Notes under the pieces: generated by a model
Seen by the model: only the letters and a program-made list of their open reading frames with translations
What the model was told of the DNA's origin: nothing
The model's database searches: none
DNA from: Flaccisagitta enflata
Lineage: Eukaryota > Chaetognatha > Sagittoidea > Aphragmophora
DNA: 64,000 bases
NCBI GenBank assembly: GCA_965153355.1
Contig: OZ231127.1
Coordinates: 99,634,001-99,698,000 of the forward strand
Direction of reading: 5' to 3'
Position numbers and translations under genes: made by a program
Part shown: positions 53,181 through 62,705 of the stretch, one piece after another
Numbering within the stretch: the first letter of the stretch is position 1
Layout: every line of letters starts with the position of its first letter

Positions 53181-53661
53181 ATTTTAAAGGGTTTTGGACT
53201 GATGGGTACGTAAGTGTAAGTGTAAGTAAGTACGTTAGATATACGAAAGTTGTACAACATTACTACTTAACCCTAACCTACAAGAGCCTTTGGAGCATGA
53301 AAGTGTGAGAAACTATTGGTCATTCCGTAGTTTTGAAGTACTGTTGCATTGCCCCGGCCCGACCATCTGCGACAATCGACCTGTTTTTGGTCTGTCCCTT
53401 GGTCCGTCCATTCATCTATTTTGGTCTTGGGCGTCGATGCTATCAAAACAATTTAAGATTTATGTTTTCGTTTCAAAAAGAAAAATGAATCGGACATGGA
53501 ACTATGGGTTCTTTGTCTTACAAACAGCGATTAATAATCTCCATACGTTTTTTTGAATAAAATGAGTACTTTTGTTGTTACTGTTACTGTTAGTCTGTTA
53601 ATGTTACTGTTACTGTTACTGTGTTCATGTTACTGTGTTACTGTGTTACTGTTAATGTTAG
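53181..53661. other. Rest of intron 1, ending in a TTACTG microsatellite
   Basis: From about 53573 it is (GTTACT)n-like up to the TTAG acceptor at 53658-53661. The repeat takes the place of a normal polypyrimidine tract. Confidence 0.8.
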
Positions 53662-53801
53662 GTCTGCGAATGCGAGGGGAACTTCTTCGGCCACAATTGT
53701 GGAGAATGTTTTTATGGATGGGAAGGCAAATATTGTGACGTCAAGAAAAAACTTCGAACCAGAAAAAATGCTCTTCACCTCACCACTGAGGAGAAAAATC
53801 A
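53662..53801 (+). CDS. Tyrosinase-family exon 2 (residues 106-151 plus 2 nt)
   Basis: Reads VCECEGNFFGHNCGECFYGW then EGKYCDVKKK, an EGF-like knot aligned to KCTGNFAGYNCGDCKFGW of vertebrate TYR, and LTTEEKN. The donor used is GTACGT at 53802, because it leaves phase 2 and gives a gap-free alignment (TTEEKN-H-LLKGLELS) with exon 3. A stronger-looking GTAAGC four bases downstream would break the frame. Confidence 0.87.
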
Positions 53802-53816
53802 GTACGTAAGCCAACA

Positions 53817-53935
53817 GAAACAAGGCTGACCAAGTAGCGTGCGGATGGGCAGGGGCAGTGATCAGAAAAGACTGCTCACGCATTACAGGAGCAATTATGC
53901 TAAAAAGCATCCGTAAATGCCGAAAGAGAGAAAAA
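53817..53935 (-). mobile_element. Family-H 5' part in intron 2
   Basis: AACAAGGCTGACCAAG, TAGCGTGCGGATGGGCAGGG and GCAGTGATCAG. It begins only about 15 bp after the exon 2 donor. The hairpin tail is not seen before the next element. Confidence 0.7.
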
Positions 53936-53954
53936 ACAGGTCGTCCAAGGGCAA

Positions 53955-54324
53955 TATGTGGTCAGCGATACCCGTTGCCCTGCCTTATATGATTGTGAAA
54001 GTTAGGGGAAGCAGGGCAGCGGCCCCAAAGGGGACAGGTTCTGTAGAACATTCGTCCGTCCGTCCGTCCACCCGTCCGTCCTCTGAGGCCCTCTCTGGCC
54101 TAAAATCTGCCCTCTCAGGTCCAAAGTCCTGTAGAACACAGGGGACTGTTCATTTGTCCATTCTTTCGATCGTCCATTTGTCCCCCCAGGCCCTCTTATG
54201 CCTTAAATCTGCCCTCTCTAGAGTTTACCTTTTTGCATCTGCTTCTGGTACCTAATTGCAGATCTAACTATTGGAACTCAAAAACGTTTTTAACTTAAAA
54301 ATGAATTTTGAAAAAGCGTTTTTT

Positions 54325-54380
<56 letters not shown>

Positions 54381-54823
54381 AACAAAGAGAGTGAAAGACA
54401 AAAAATAAAAAATACCCGTTCTGATAGAAAAAGACATGCTTAAAAAACGCCAAATAAAGATCTTTTATATGAATGTAGTGCATATCTAAAGTTTGATCTT
54501 TACCTTCTAAAATATCTAGTTTCAATCTTTAATTCCTTGATTAGAAAGAAAAGTTAAAAAAGTTAAAAACGCATTTCCAGATTTTACAAACTATCGGTCT
54601 GCAAAACGTGACGCCCTCATCCTTGTTGAAACCCCAAACTCTAGCCCTCTCAGATTCAAGGGCAGATTTCATGCCTGAGAGGGTAGATTTCAACCCTGAG
54701 AGGGTAGATTTCAGGCTTGAGAGAGCCTGGGGGGATGAACGGACGATCAAACAAACGGACGAACGAACAGAAGTCCCCTGTGTTCTAGAGGACTTTATCC
54801 CCTTTGGAGCCGCTGCCCAAAAA
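53955..54823 (+). mobile_element. Family-M element in intron 2
   Basis: Long end GTGGTCAGCGATACCCGTTG, CCCTGCC, GCAGGGCAGCGGCCCCAAAG, TTCTGTAGAAC. Short end CCCCTGTGTTCTAGAGGAC, CCCTTTGGAGCCGCTGCCCA. Inside are TCCGTCCGTCC runs, GGCCCTCTCTGGCC units, a (GA)n run at 54329-54376 and a second TGTAGAACACAGGGGAC word, so another copy may be nested. Confidence 0.78.
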
Positions 54824-54837
54824 TCAAAAGGGGTCCA

Positions 54838-54924
54838 ATGGACGGATAAATGGATGTATCGATGAATGGATAGATAATAGATGGATGGACCGAGCGGGGT
54901 GTAGAGTCGCGTTACGTGACTAAA
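54838..54924 (-). mobile_element. Family-H tail in intron 2
   Basis: GGACGGATAAATGG block, GACCGAGCGGGGTGTAGA and tail GTCGCGTTACGTGAC-TAAAAA. It lies directly after the family-M copy. Confidence 0.75.
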
Positions 54925-54971
54925 AATCAACATGCACTTCTTTTCCTGGTTTTACTCATTTTTCAAAACTA

Positions 54972-55145
54972 CAGTCAAACCCCATTCTATCGGATTTGGG
55001 GAACAAAGAATTAATCTTTTAAAAATGGAATTCAATTATAATCAATATATAAAGATAAAAGATAACAGGTCAAAATGACCCAAATCTAGTTTCAGTCATA
55101 GGCGGAATTCTTATAAAGCGGATCTGTTGGAGCGGGGTTCAACTG
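54972..55145. mobile_element. Pogo-like MITE in intron 2
   Basis: Ends CAGTCAAACCCCATTCTATC and AGCGGGGTTCAACTG, flanked by TA. 174 bp. Same end type as 13684 and 60430 but a different interior. Confidence 0.82.
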
Positions 55146-55149
55146 TACC

Positions 55150-55262
55150 TTTAGGTGCGATAAAGCTTCTCCATAACTGGCTTTGTCAGCTGGTGGGTCG
55201 GTCGGTAACGCATTTGTTCGACGATCCACATGTCGCACCTTATTGGCCTGCTTGGCTTTGTT
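55150..55262 (+). mobile_element. Worn family-H element in intron 2
   Basis: AGGTGCGATAAAGCTTCTCC, ATAACTGGCTTTGTC, GGTCGGTCGGTAACGC, GTCGCACCTTATTGGCC. Confidence 0.55.
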
Positions 55263-55283
55263 ATCATGAATCTCAAGTTCTTT

Positions 55284-55541
55284 TTTTCAATTAGGTAAGT
55301 CTTATTTGTTACACTTTTTTTCTTTTCCAGCTTATTGAAAGGTTTGGAGCTTTCACACTTTACTTTTTTTTATCAATTTTGCGAAAATTTCTTTAGGGCA
55401 TTCTACGTCAAATAAGAGTTTAATAAGTCATTCTAAGTCATTCTAAGTCATTCTAAATGTAAGTCTCGCACGCGACTTATAGGTGTTGGCCTTGTTTTCA
55501 ATTAGGTAAGTCTTATTTGTTACACTTTTTTTCTTTTCCAG
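55284..55541. repeat. 73-bp direct repeat around a type-B fragment at the exon 3 acceptor
   Basis: 55284-55356 and 55495-55567 are the same 73 bp (TTTTCAATTAGGTAAGTCTT ... GGTTTGGAGCTTTCAC), including the acceptor TTTTCCAG and the first 26 bases of exon 3. Between them, 55357-55494 is a 5'-truncated type-B family-H element ending TAGGTGTTGGCCTTG. The upstream copy is not exon, since it runs into the element. Confidence 0.88.
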
Positions 55542-55622
55542 CTTATTGAAAGGTTTGGAGCTTTCACGGACTACCACAGACCCGGATTATGTTTATGCGA
55601 AAGATTCTCTACGAAATATCAG
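55542..55622 (+). CDS. Tyrosinase-family exon 3 (residues 152-178 plus 2 nt)
   Basis: Reads LLKGLELSRTTTDPDYVYAK then DSLRNI, matching the FLGALDLAKKRVHPDYV stretch of vertebrate tyrosinases. Acceptor TTTTCCAG, donor GTGCAC. Enters and leaves in phase 2. Confidence 0.83.
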
Positions 55623-55715
55623 GTGCACATACTATGAGGGTTTTATGAACATTCTCATAATTAACTTTTATTCTTTGATAGTTGATTACTTAAAAACAGT
55701 CGCAAATTGACACAG

Positions 55716-55848
55716 GACGTCGTTGATAATCAACAAGGCGTTGAATCCTGGCAAACCCGAGGAAGAAATGGGCAAATGCTTCAAAAATGCGTCTTATTAT
55801 GACATTATTTCCTATCTTCATTCAGAAGAATTCCCAGATTCTCACATG
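55716..55848 (+). CDS. Tyrosinase-family exon 4 (completes 179; 180-223)
   Basis: Follows the weak acceptor GACACAG. Reads TSLIINKALNPGKPEEEM, GKCFKNASYYDIISYLHSEE, FPDSHM. His214 in SYLH is the first copper-A ligand. NAS (203) is a glycosylation sequon. Donor GTAAGC, phase 0. The competing frame from the same acceptor stops early, which supports this phase. Confidence 0.87.
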
Positions 55849-56010
55849 GTAAGCATCTGTAATAAACATTGATCATTTGGGAAACCCTCGCAATTTCGAC
55901 CAAAAATAGACCTGTATATATTCTTACTGACATACTCAGATGAGTTTAAAATGACGCTTTGATTTGCTATTTACAAACATAGAAGATATCTCTAGGCTTG
56001 ATTAGCACAA

Positions 56011-56146
56011 AACAAGACCGAATACACGGCAGGACAGTCGCGGATGGTTGGGCAGGGGCGATAATGCAAAAATCGTCTGCAATTCAAAAATGTTATCGAC
56101 GGACTGACCGACACGGCAAGGTGTAGAGTTGCATGTCCGCGACTAA
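56011..56146 (-). mobile_element. Family-H element in intron 4
   Basis: AACAAGACCGAATACACGGC, GGTTGGGCAGGGGCGATAAT, GACGGACTGACCGACACGGC, AAGGTGTAGA and tail GTTGCATGTCCGCGAC-TAAAA. Confidence 0.82.
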
Positions 56147-56260
56147 AAAAAAAGATTAAACCAGTGTTTTTTATTTACTCTTGATATGTATTGCCGATTT
56201 GTTTCATCTTTTTGTTTGTAGAATTTTAGTGAGTAGCTTATTCATGAGTTGATCATATAA

Positions 56261-57101
56261 CTTTTTGGGCAGCGGCCAATGTCCTGTAGGACACGGGTGA
56301 ATTTCCTTATGTCCGTCCGTCCATCCATCCATCTGTCCGTCCTTCTGTCCGTCCATCCGTACATCCTTCTGTCCGTCCATCTATCTGTCTGTCCATCCAT
56401 CCGTCCATCTGTCCGGCCATCCGTCTGCCCGTCCGTCCGTCCGTCCGTCCATCCATCCGTCCATCCATCTATCCATCCAACCTTCGGTCCGTCCATCCCT
56501 CCATACATCTGTCTGTCTATCTGTCTATCTGTCTGTCTGTCCGTCTGTCCATCCATTCGTCCATCTGTCCATCCGTCCATCCATCCGTCCGTCCGTCCAT
56601 CCATCCATCCATCTGTCCATCCGTCCGTCCATCCATCCATCCATCTGTATGTCAGCCTGTCCGCCCATCCCCCCCGACGTCTTAGGCCCAAATTTTCCTC
56701 TTTCAGGCCTGAAATCAGGCCTAAGAAGCCCAATTCGACCCTCTCAGACCTAGAATCGCCTCTCTCAGGTCCAAAAATGGCTGTCTAACACCCAAAATCA
56801 GCCTTCTTAGGCCCAAAATCAGCCCTCTCCTCGCTAGAATGGCCCTCTCAGACTACAAATCAACCCTCCCATGATTGTAATAAGCCCTCTCTGGCCTGGG
56901 ATAAGCCCTTTCAGACCTCAAATTTGCCCGCTCAAGCCTAAAATCTGAGTCATCAGGGTGGATGGACATAAGGAAATTCACCCCCTGTGTCCTACAGGAC
57001 ATTGGCTCTTTGGGGCAGCTACCCTGCTCTCACTCTTCTTTTTGAGCCAATCACTCAAAGCAGGGCATCAGTCACTGCTGACCATGTGCAATCCTTGGAT
57101 G
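56261..57101 (-). mobile_element. Family-M element in intron 4
   Basis: Short end CTTTTTGGGCAGCGGCCAAT, GTCCTGTAGGACACGGGTGA, then a CCGTCCATCC microsatellite (56305-56665) and GGCCCTCTCAGACC-type units. Long end CCTGTGTCCTACAGGACATT, TTTGGGGCAGCTACCCTGC, GCAGGGCATCAGTCACTGCT and GACCATGTGCAATCCTTGG. The outer 35 bp equals that at 18340-18377. Confidence 0.87.
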
Positions 57102-57232
57102 ACTTGTTACCTTCATAATGAAATTACAGTGGAGCACCATTATAGTGCACATGCATTTAAAGTATACCCGTGTTAAAGGCGTACAGCTTGCTGTTTCTAA
57201 TGGCTTTCCTTTCATCTTTTCCTTTCATTCAG

Positions 57233-57379
57233 CCAACTGATCCTGTTCATTTGGGTCCAGCATTTCTGCCATGGCATCGATATTTCATGCTGATAATGGA
57301 AAGCAGATTTCAAAAGCTTTTAAATGACCCAACTTTCGCCTTTCCATACTGGAATTGGATAGGCCAAAAGTCCTGTCAG
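57233..57379 (+). CDS. Tyrosinase-family exon 5 (residues 224-272)
   Basis: Reads PTDPVHLGPAFLPWHRYFML, then IMESRFQKLLNDPTFAFPYW and NWIGQKSCQ. His229 (VHLGPAF) and His238 (PWHRY) complete copper A. FPYWNW is a family hallmark. Acceptor CATTCAG, donor GTAAGT, phase 0 both sides. Confidence 0.95.
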
Positions 57380-59098
57380 GTAAGTTGGACAAGCGTGTGT
57401 CTAGCAAGCGCCAAAAATGCGTTTGTTCCCGTAAACGCGATAACAGTACCAGTAATGGCGGCTGTCGCCGTAAGGAAAAAAGTCGTAAGCATTGGTCATT
57501 TTTCACCAAGCTTTTTTTTTGGTCACTGCAAATCTTTAATCTATTAGATCAAATCAAGAGCAATTGTATGTATTGATTGCACTGAAAATCAGAGAAAAAT
57601 AGGACTAAGCCAAATGAGCTAGATGAGCTAAAATGCTCTAAATCACTCAACCAGACAATCAGCTATGCTCACTGACATGCTTTCTTGTATTTACATGCTC
57701 CCATCCAAACATTTATTTATCCCATTAAAAATCAGAAAAAAAAAATACTGAGCTAAATGAGCTAAGTGAGCTAAAATGCTTAAAAACACCCTCACAGATG
57801 AGCAGTTATGCTCACTGATATGCTTTTTTGTATCTGCTTTCTTAAACATGAATCAAAATATCTATTCATTTATCACATTAAAAAAAAAAAAACTGAGCTA
57901 AATGAGCTGAATGAGCTAGAATCCTCCAAAACACCCTCACAGATGAGCAGCTATGCTCATAAACATGTTTTCTTGTATTTGCATGCTTAAACAAACATAA
58001 ATACACTCCTTTTTTGATCCTACTCAAAATCATAAAAAATCGAAAAAAATTCAATTTGCAATTTTCATAAATAAATCTTTAAAAAATCATTACGCGAAAA
58101 ATATTTGTCGTAGAGCATTCTGCTTGGCGCCAAATGAAAGAGAATTATTAAATTTACTTACCCTATCAATTTCATCCGAGGGTGCAATCAGCCGGAAGAG
58201 ACCCGCAACTTCCCCATAAGAAAATGAAAACCATGTTTCTCTCGAATATGTCAAAAAGTCGAAGACTGACTTCGACTTTTTTCCCGATGAATACATATTC
58301 AAGAATTTCAACTGTCCCACGAAGGAGTGAGCGAAGTGAGTGAGCGAGCCCGTGAACGGAGTAAACGAGCCTGTGAACTGAGCGAGCGAGTGAAGCGAGC
58401 GTAGCAAAGCGGAGCGCTGCGGAGCGAGTGAGCGGAGTGAGTGGTGCGAGCAAACGAACAAACGTAGCAAGCGACCAAGTGGCCCATTCAAAACGCAATC
58501 GTCTTTGACTAAAAACGCCCCCTCAGTTGGACAAGCCACTTAAACCAAATTTTTTAACCAGATATTATCAATTTTCTAAATAGATATTTTCAGATTTTGA
58601 ACTTATCAGTTTAATGAATTTTGAAATAGTGTTTATCAATTTATGAAGCAGAGTTTATCAAATTTTGGAGTAAAAATTATCAGATTCTGAATTAATGGTA
58701 ATCAAGTTTAAAACCGGATATAATCAAATCTTGAACTTGAGGAAATCAAATGGTGAAATAGATATTGTCAAATTTTGAACTAGCGATAATCAAATATTGA
58801 AGTGGAGATTACCAAATTTTGAACTAGAGTTACTCAATTTTATAGCCAGATTTCATCTAATTTCGAATGCCGCAATGTTTTTTCTTCAAATGATCAAGGA
58901 TGGTATGGTATATCTTGTCATATACCATGACCATCCTTTGGTTACAATTTTGTTACAAACTAAATAGACAAACATTGTTTCTTTACCATCATACTTTGAG
59001 CAAGATGATCTGAGTTGTTTCATGGTTTCTATCATTCATTCTTAGTAAGAATTTCTTACCAATTATTATTGATGCCATTCATTCCTTTTGAAAACAAG
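57380..59098. other. Intron 5 with three tandem repeats
   Basis: 57590-57975: about three units of ~155 bp (GAGCTAAATGAGCTAAGTGA, CTATGCTCACTGACATGC). 58310-58470: GAGCGAGCGAAG-like repeat. 58555-58860: degenerate ~36-bp units (AATCAAATTTTGAACTAG). No gene. Confidence 0.75.
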
Positions 59099-59173
59099 GT
59101 TTGCAAGGAAGATCTAGCCGGTGCCTCCAACTCATCTAACGTTTTCACACCTGTGTACAAGTGGCAGTGGAAG
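59099..59173 (+). CDS. Tyrosinase-family exon 6 (residues 273-297)
   Basis: Reads VCKEDLAGASNSSNVFTPVY then KWQWK, corresponding to the CDVCTDQLFGA...FSSWE region. NSS (283) is a sequon. Acceptor AACAAG and donor GTTTGT are both weak, so boundaries are less certain than neighbours, though phase 0 fits both. Confidence 0.72.
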
Positions 59174-59188
59174 GTTTGTTGGAAAAGG

Positions 59189-59191
<3 letters not shown>

Positions 59192-59256
<65 letters not shown>
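59192..59256. repeat. (GA)n microsatellite in intron 6
   Basis: A GA run followed by CAGA units (59257-59275), starting 19 bp after the exon 6 donor. Confidence 0.95.
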
Positions 59257-59275
<19 letters not shown>

Positions 59276-59364
59276 GGACAGAGAGATAGAGAGACAGAGA
59301 TAGACAGAGAGACAGAGAGAAGGAGAGTGAGAGAGAATGAAAGAGAGTGAGAGAGAGAGAAATA

Positions 59365-60124
59365 CACCGTCTTTAAATCGAATTGACTTATGTTAAACCT
59401 TTATAAATCCTAAACTACTTGGCAAAAAGTCTTCAAATTTTCAGAGAATGTTGGTAACATACTGCGGTTTTGTTATACAAAACTTCAAATTGCAGTATTA
59501 GATAGTTAAGGATTGGCAGAACATCAAATAAAATTCACTTTTGAAGCAGCGACAATTCTTCCATATTTCCTTCCGCAAAGAAGCTTTCTTTATTTGCACG
59601 CTATTTCTAAAGAAAAAAAGCTATAGCCCCGGGGAAGGTCTCAAATGGCAGACAATATATCATAGATTTCAGTTCTGTTAAAAATTTTAAGAAAATTTGG
59701 ATATTTCAAGAGGTTACGATTGATTTTAAAAAAAATTCTGCTGTCATGCAGACTTCAAATTCTGGAAAATTGATCAAAATCTTTATAAATGTAAAAAAAT
59801 GGTCAGAAATTTTGAAAAAAATTAGAAGATATGTTTTTTTCCATTTAAAACCAGTCTCAGGGTTCCAGCTCAATGTATTTTGAAATGGTAAATTTATACT
59901 AATAACTTCTTTCAAAAAAACCTATGAAATAAGTGATTTTGCCCTTAAAAATTCACTTTTTTCAATGATTTGCTGATCCTCACCTTTCTTTAACCAAAAA
60001 TTGAAGTTTTGCTTAACAAAACCGCAGTATATGACCAACATTCTCTGAAAATTTGAAGAATTTTTTCCAAGTAGTTTAGGATTTATGAAGGTTTAACATA
60101 AGTCAATTCGATTTAAAGATGGTG
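59365..60124. mobile_element. TA-flanked MITE with ~130-bp inverted ends in intron 6
   Basis: Ends CACCGTCTTTAAATCGAATT and AATTCGATTTAAAGATGGTG next to TA. The inverted match continues through ATAAATCCTAAACTACTTGG and AAAACCGCAGTAT. 760 bp, non-coding. Confidence 0.87.
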
Positions 60125-60164
60125 TAAGCAAAATAATTGTTGAATTTAACTTAAGAATTTTACA

Positions 60165-60310
60165 ATGTTATCTTGTTGTCTTGTTATCTTGTTATCTTTT
60201 ACATTGTTATCTTGTTATCTTGTTATCTTGTTATCTTGTTATCTTGTTATCTTGTTATCTTGTTATCTTGTTATCTTGTTATCTTTTACATTCTTGTCTT
60301 GTTATCTTGT
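60165..60310. repeat. (CTTGTTAT)n microsatellite before exon 7
   Basis: An 8-bp unit repeated about 16 times, ending within 8 bp of the TTTTACAG acceptor. It supplies the pyrimidine-rich tract. Confidence 0.95.
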
Positions 60311-60317
60311 TTTACAG

Positions 60318-60420
60318 GATGGAAAAATTGAGAAAAGAATTTCTGATACATTGTGTAATTCAGTTGCCTCTCCACATCCCATCTCAAAATTCACAGAAAT
60401 CTGCTCCTTTCAAGCTTCTG
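60318..60420 (+). CDS. Tyrosinase-family exon 7 (residues 298-331 plus 1 nt)
   Basis: Reads DGKIEKRISDTLCNSVASPH then PISKFTEICSFQAS. Acceptor TTTTACAG, donor GTAAGC, leaves phase 1. It lies in the central loop between the two copper sites, where the family is variable, so it is supported mainly by splice phase and cysteines (310, 326). Confidence 0.78.
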
Positions 60421-60429
60421 GTAAGCATA

Positions 60430-60604
60430 CAGTAGGACCCCACCTTATTGGTCCTTTCGGGACTGAAAATTATTCACCTTTATCTGGGGTTCACCTTTAA
60501 AGAGAGGTGAAATCACATCAAAAACTAACATTTGGGACCGCAAATATTGACCTTTATTGAAGGGGAACTTTTAAAAGCCAGTCTGTTATTGTGGGGTTCC
60601 ACTG
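60430..60604 (-). mobile_element. Pogo-like MITE just after the exon 7 donor
   Basis: Ends CAGTAGGACCCCACCTTATT and TGTGGGGTTCCACTG, flanked by TA. It is a reversed copy of 13684-13847. Starts 10 bases after the exon. Confidence 0.87.
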
Positions 60605-60839
60605 TAGTTTCTTGAATCATTGCCAGCCAGCTATACTTTGTGATCATGTGCAATGGTGACATTTGGGGTTTTGGGTGAGGCATTTCTTTATGTCTTTGTT
60701 TCTTTTCTTTCATCAATTATCATTCATCATTCGGCATTCATCATGTTGATTCTTTGCAAAAATCAGATTTATTGCCAAAGTTCATGTGAAAAAAGTTTTA
60801 CCTGGGAAAGACCACAACTTTCTGTTTTTTCATTTATTA

Positions 60840-61680
60840 CTTATCATTCATCTTTTATCATGCATTGTGCATCTTTCTTCTGTCATCTGTCATCTGTTAT
60901 CTGTTATCTGTCATCTTTCATTTTTCATCTTTCATATTTCATATTTCATCTTGCATCATGCATAATGCGTCATGCTTCATGCATCATGGATCATGTATCA
61001 TGCATAATGTATCATGCGTCATGCATCATGCATCATTCATCATTCATCATTCATCAATCATCATTCATTGTTTCTCATTCATGATTTATGATTCATCATT
61101 CATCTAGCATCATGCATCATGCATAATGCCTCATGCACCATGCATCATTTAGTATTCATCATTCATCATTCATCATTCACTATTCATTAGTCATCATTCA
61201 TCATTCATCATTCATTTTTCATCTTTCATCTTTCATTTTGCACCCTGCACCAGGCATAGCTCATTTTTCATGATTAATCATTCATGATTTATGATTCATC
61301 ATTCAACATTTATCTTTCACCTTTCATCATTCATCATTCACTGTTTCTCATTCATGATTTATGATTCATTATTCATCTAGCATCATACATCATACATCAT
61401 TCATCATTCATCATCCATCATTCATCATTCATCATTTGTCATTCATCATTCATCATTCATCATTCGTCATTCATCATCTATTTTTCATCATTCATTGTTC
61501 GTCGTTCATAATTCATCATTCATTTTCCATCTTTCATCTTTCATCTTGCATCATGCACCAGGCATAGCTCGTTATTCATGAATAATCGTTCATTATACCT
61601 GATTTATCATTCATCATTTATCTTTCACCTTTCATCATTCATCATTCATCATTCACCATTGACCATTCATCATTCATCAC
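60840..61680. repeat. (CATCATT)n compound repeat in intron 7
   Basis: Long array of TCATTCA/CATCATT with CATGCATCATG blocks. It gives false Ile/His/Ser frames. Confidence 0.95.
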
Positions 61681-61715
61681 GCTTATCTCTTTTTTTCTTT
61701 TTTTGGGATTAACAG

Positions 61716-61883
61716 GTGCAGATGGAAAATTGGATGTAAAAAAAGTTTGTCCCGGTAAAGACAGTTTACGTCGATCTGTCTCTCGCCTCACAACCATGGA
61801 AGACAAGATGAAGCATTTGCCAACATGGAAGGAAATGAATTTTGCACACAGCATGAATGAGTTCTATGGTGGATACAATAACA
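61716..61883 (+). CDS. Tyrosinase-family exon 8 (completes 332; 333-387 plus 1 nt)
   Basis: Reads ADGKLDVKKVCPGKDSLRRS, then TTMEDKMKHLPTWKEMNFAH and SMNEFYGGYNN. TWKEMNFAHSMNEF precedes the copper-B site as in relatives. Acceptor TTAACAG, donor GTAAGT. Phase 1 both sides. Its 3' half and donor are duplicated at once downstream. Confidence 0.86.
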
Positions 61884-61902
61884 GTAAGTGATAACAGGTC
61901 TA

Positions 61903-61995
61903 CTGAAGCATTTGACAACATGGATGGAAATGAAATTTGCTCATAACATAGATGAGTTCTTTGGTGGATACAATAACAGTAAGTGATAACAGGTC
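61903..61995 (+). pseudogene. Duplicate of the exon 8 3' half and donor
   Basis: 95 bp downstream, AAGCATTTGACAACATGGAT to GGATACAATAACA|GTAAGT repeats exon 8 with several substitutions. It still reads open as KHLTTWMEMKFAHNIDEFFG. ATAACAG before it could act as an acceptor in the right phase, but there is no pyrimidine tract. Confidence 0.8.
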
Positions 61996-61999
61996 TTAC

Positions 62000-62394
62000 A
62001 TATTATAGTTTATAGGTCTTGCATATGATAGTTGGTTCTTGTTATTGATTTATATCTGTTGAGCCGCTCTTTGGTAAGGGTTGAGGTGGATTTTTGATAA
62101 TTTTTCAAAGGATAGCTGCGAAGGGTGCGCGTTAAACACCAGTAAGAGTTCTTAAGGCTCTTGTTCTATTCTTATTTTTTGGTTGTCCAATTCATATGAA
62201 AGAACCGATTTTCCTAAGTTGAGAGGTCTGGAGGAAATAAGTACCAGCCGGTAACAACCAATTTGAAAGATAAGCAAATGGTGCAAAGAGAAATCCATCA
62301 GTAAATCTAATAAAATGATTAAGCAAATGGTATCATATATCTTATGATTAAGCATATGGTATCATATATCTTTTCATTGTTTCCATTTCTTTAG
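62000..62394. other. Rest of intron 8
   Basis: No coding signal. 62045-62170 shares short words with 32030-32110 (AAAGGATAG, TAAACACCA), a weak dispersed repeat. Confidence 0.5.
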
Positions 62395-62486
62395 GGACAA
62401 GAGGCTTTTCTTTTTGGATGGAGTGGATTCATGCTGGAGGACATCACGCTGTTGGTTGCGGATTCCCATTACCATGGGCTGCTAGT
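62395..62486 (+). CDS. Tyrosinase-family exon 9 (completes 388; 389-418)
   Basis: Reads TRGFSFWMEWIHAGGHHAVG then CGFPLPWAAS. His400 and His404 (HxxxH) are the first two copper-B ligands. Donor GTGAGT at 62487, phase 0. Reading past it meets TAA within eight codons, so the first of the four tandem donors must be used for a full protein. Confidence 0.92.
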
Positions 62487-62705
62487 GTGAGTATTGTATA
62501 CATAGTATAAAGGGGAACATCTCGCTGCGATTTACCATTACCATGGGCTGCTAGTGTGAGTATTGTATATATAGTAAAAAGGGAAAAATCTCGCTGCGGT
62601 TTCCCATCACCATGGGCTGCTAGTGTGAGTATTGTATGTAAAGTATGAAGGGGGACATCTCGCTGTGGTTTCCCATTACCATGGGCTGCTAGTGTAAGTA
62701 TTGTA
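62487..62705 (+). repeat. 69-bp tandem repeat carrying three extra copies of the exon 9 end and donor
   Basis: CCATGGGCTGCTAGT followed by a GT donor recurs with donors at 62487, 62556, 62625 and 62694 (GTGAGT three times, GTAAGT last), exactly 69 bp apart. Each unit repeats CTCGCTGCGGTTTCCCATTA. Confidence 0.95.

Larger units (their letters stand above)
55849..57232. other. Intron 4 filled with mobile elements
   Basis: Holds a family-H copy (56011-56146) and a family-M copy (56261-57101), then a worn MITE edge at 57127 (CAGTGGAGCACCATTATAG). Confidence 0.8.

Noticed and set aside
55284-55356. A genuine extra exon at the first copy of the exon 3 start
   Set aside because: It has the acceptor but runs straight into a mobile element with no matching protein sequence.
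57127-57190. A full pogo-like MITE before exon 5
   Set aside because: Only the left end (CAGTGGAGCACC) is seen; no right end.
58090-58540. 149-codon minus-strand frame
   Set aside because: Composition driven by the GAGCGA repeat; no motif and it lies within an intron.
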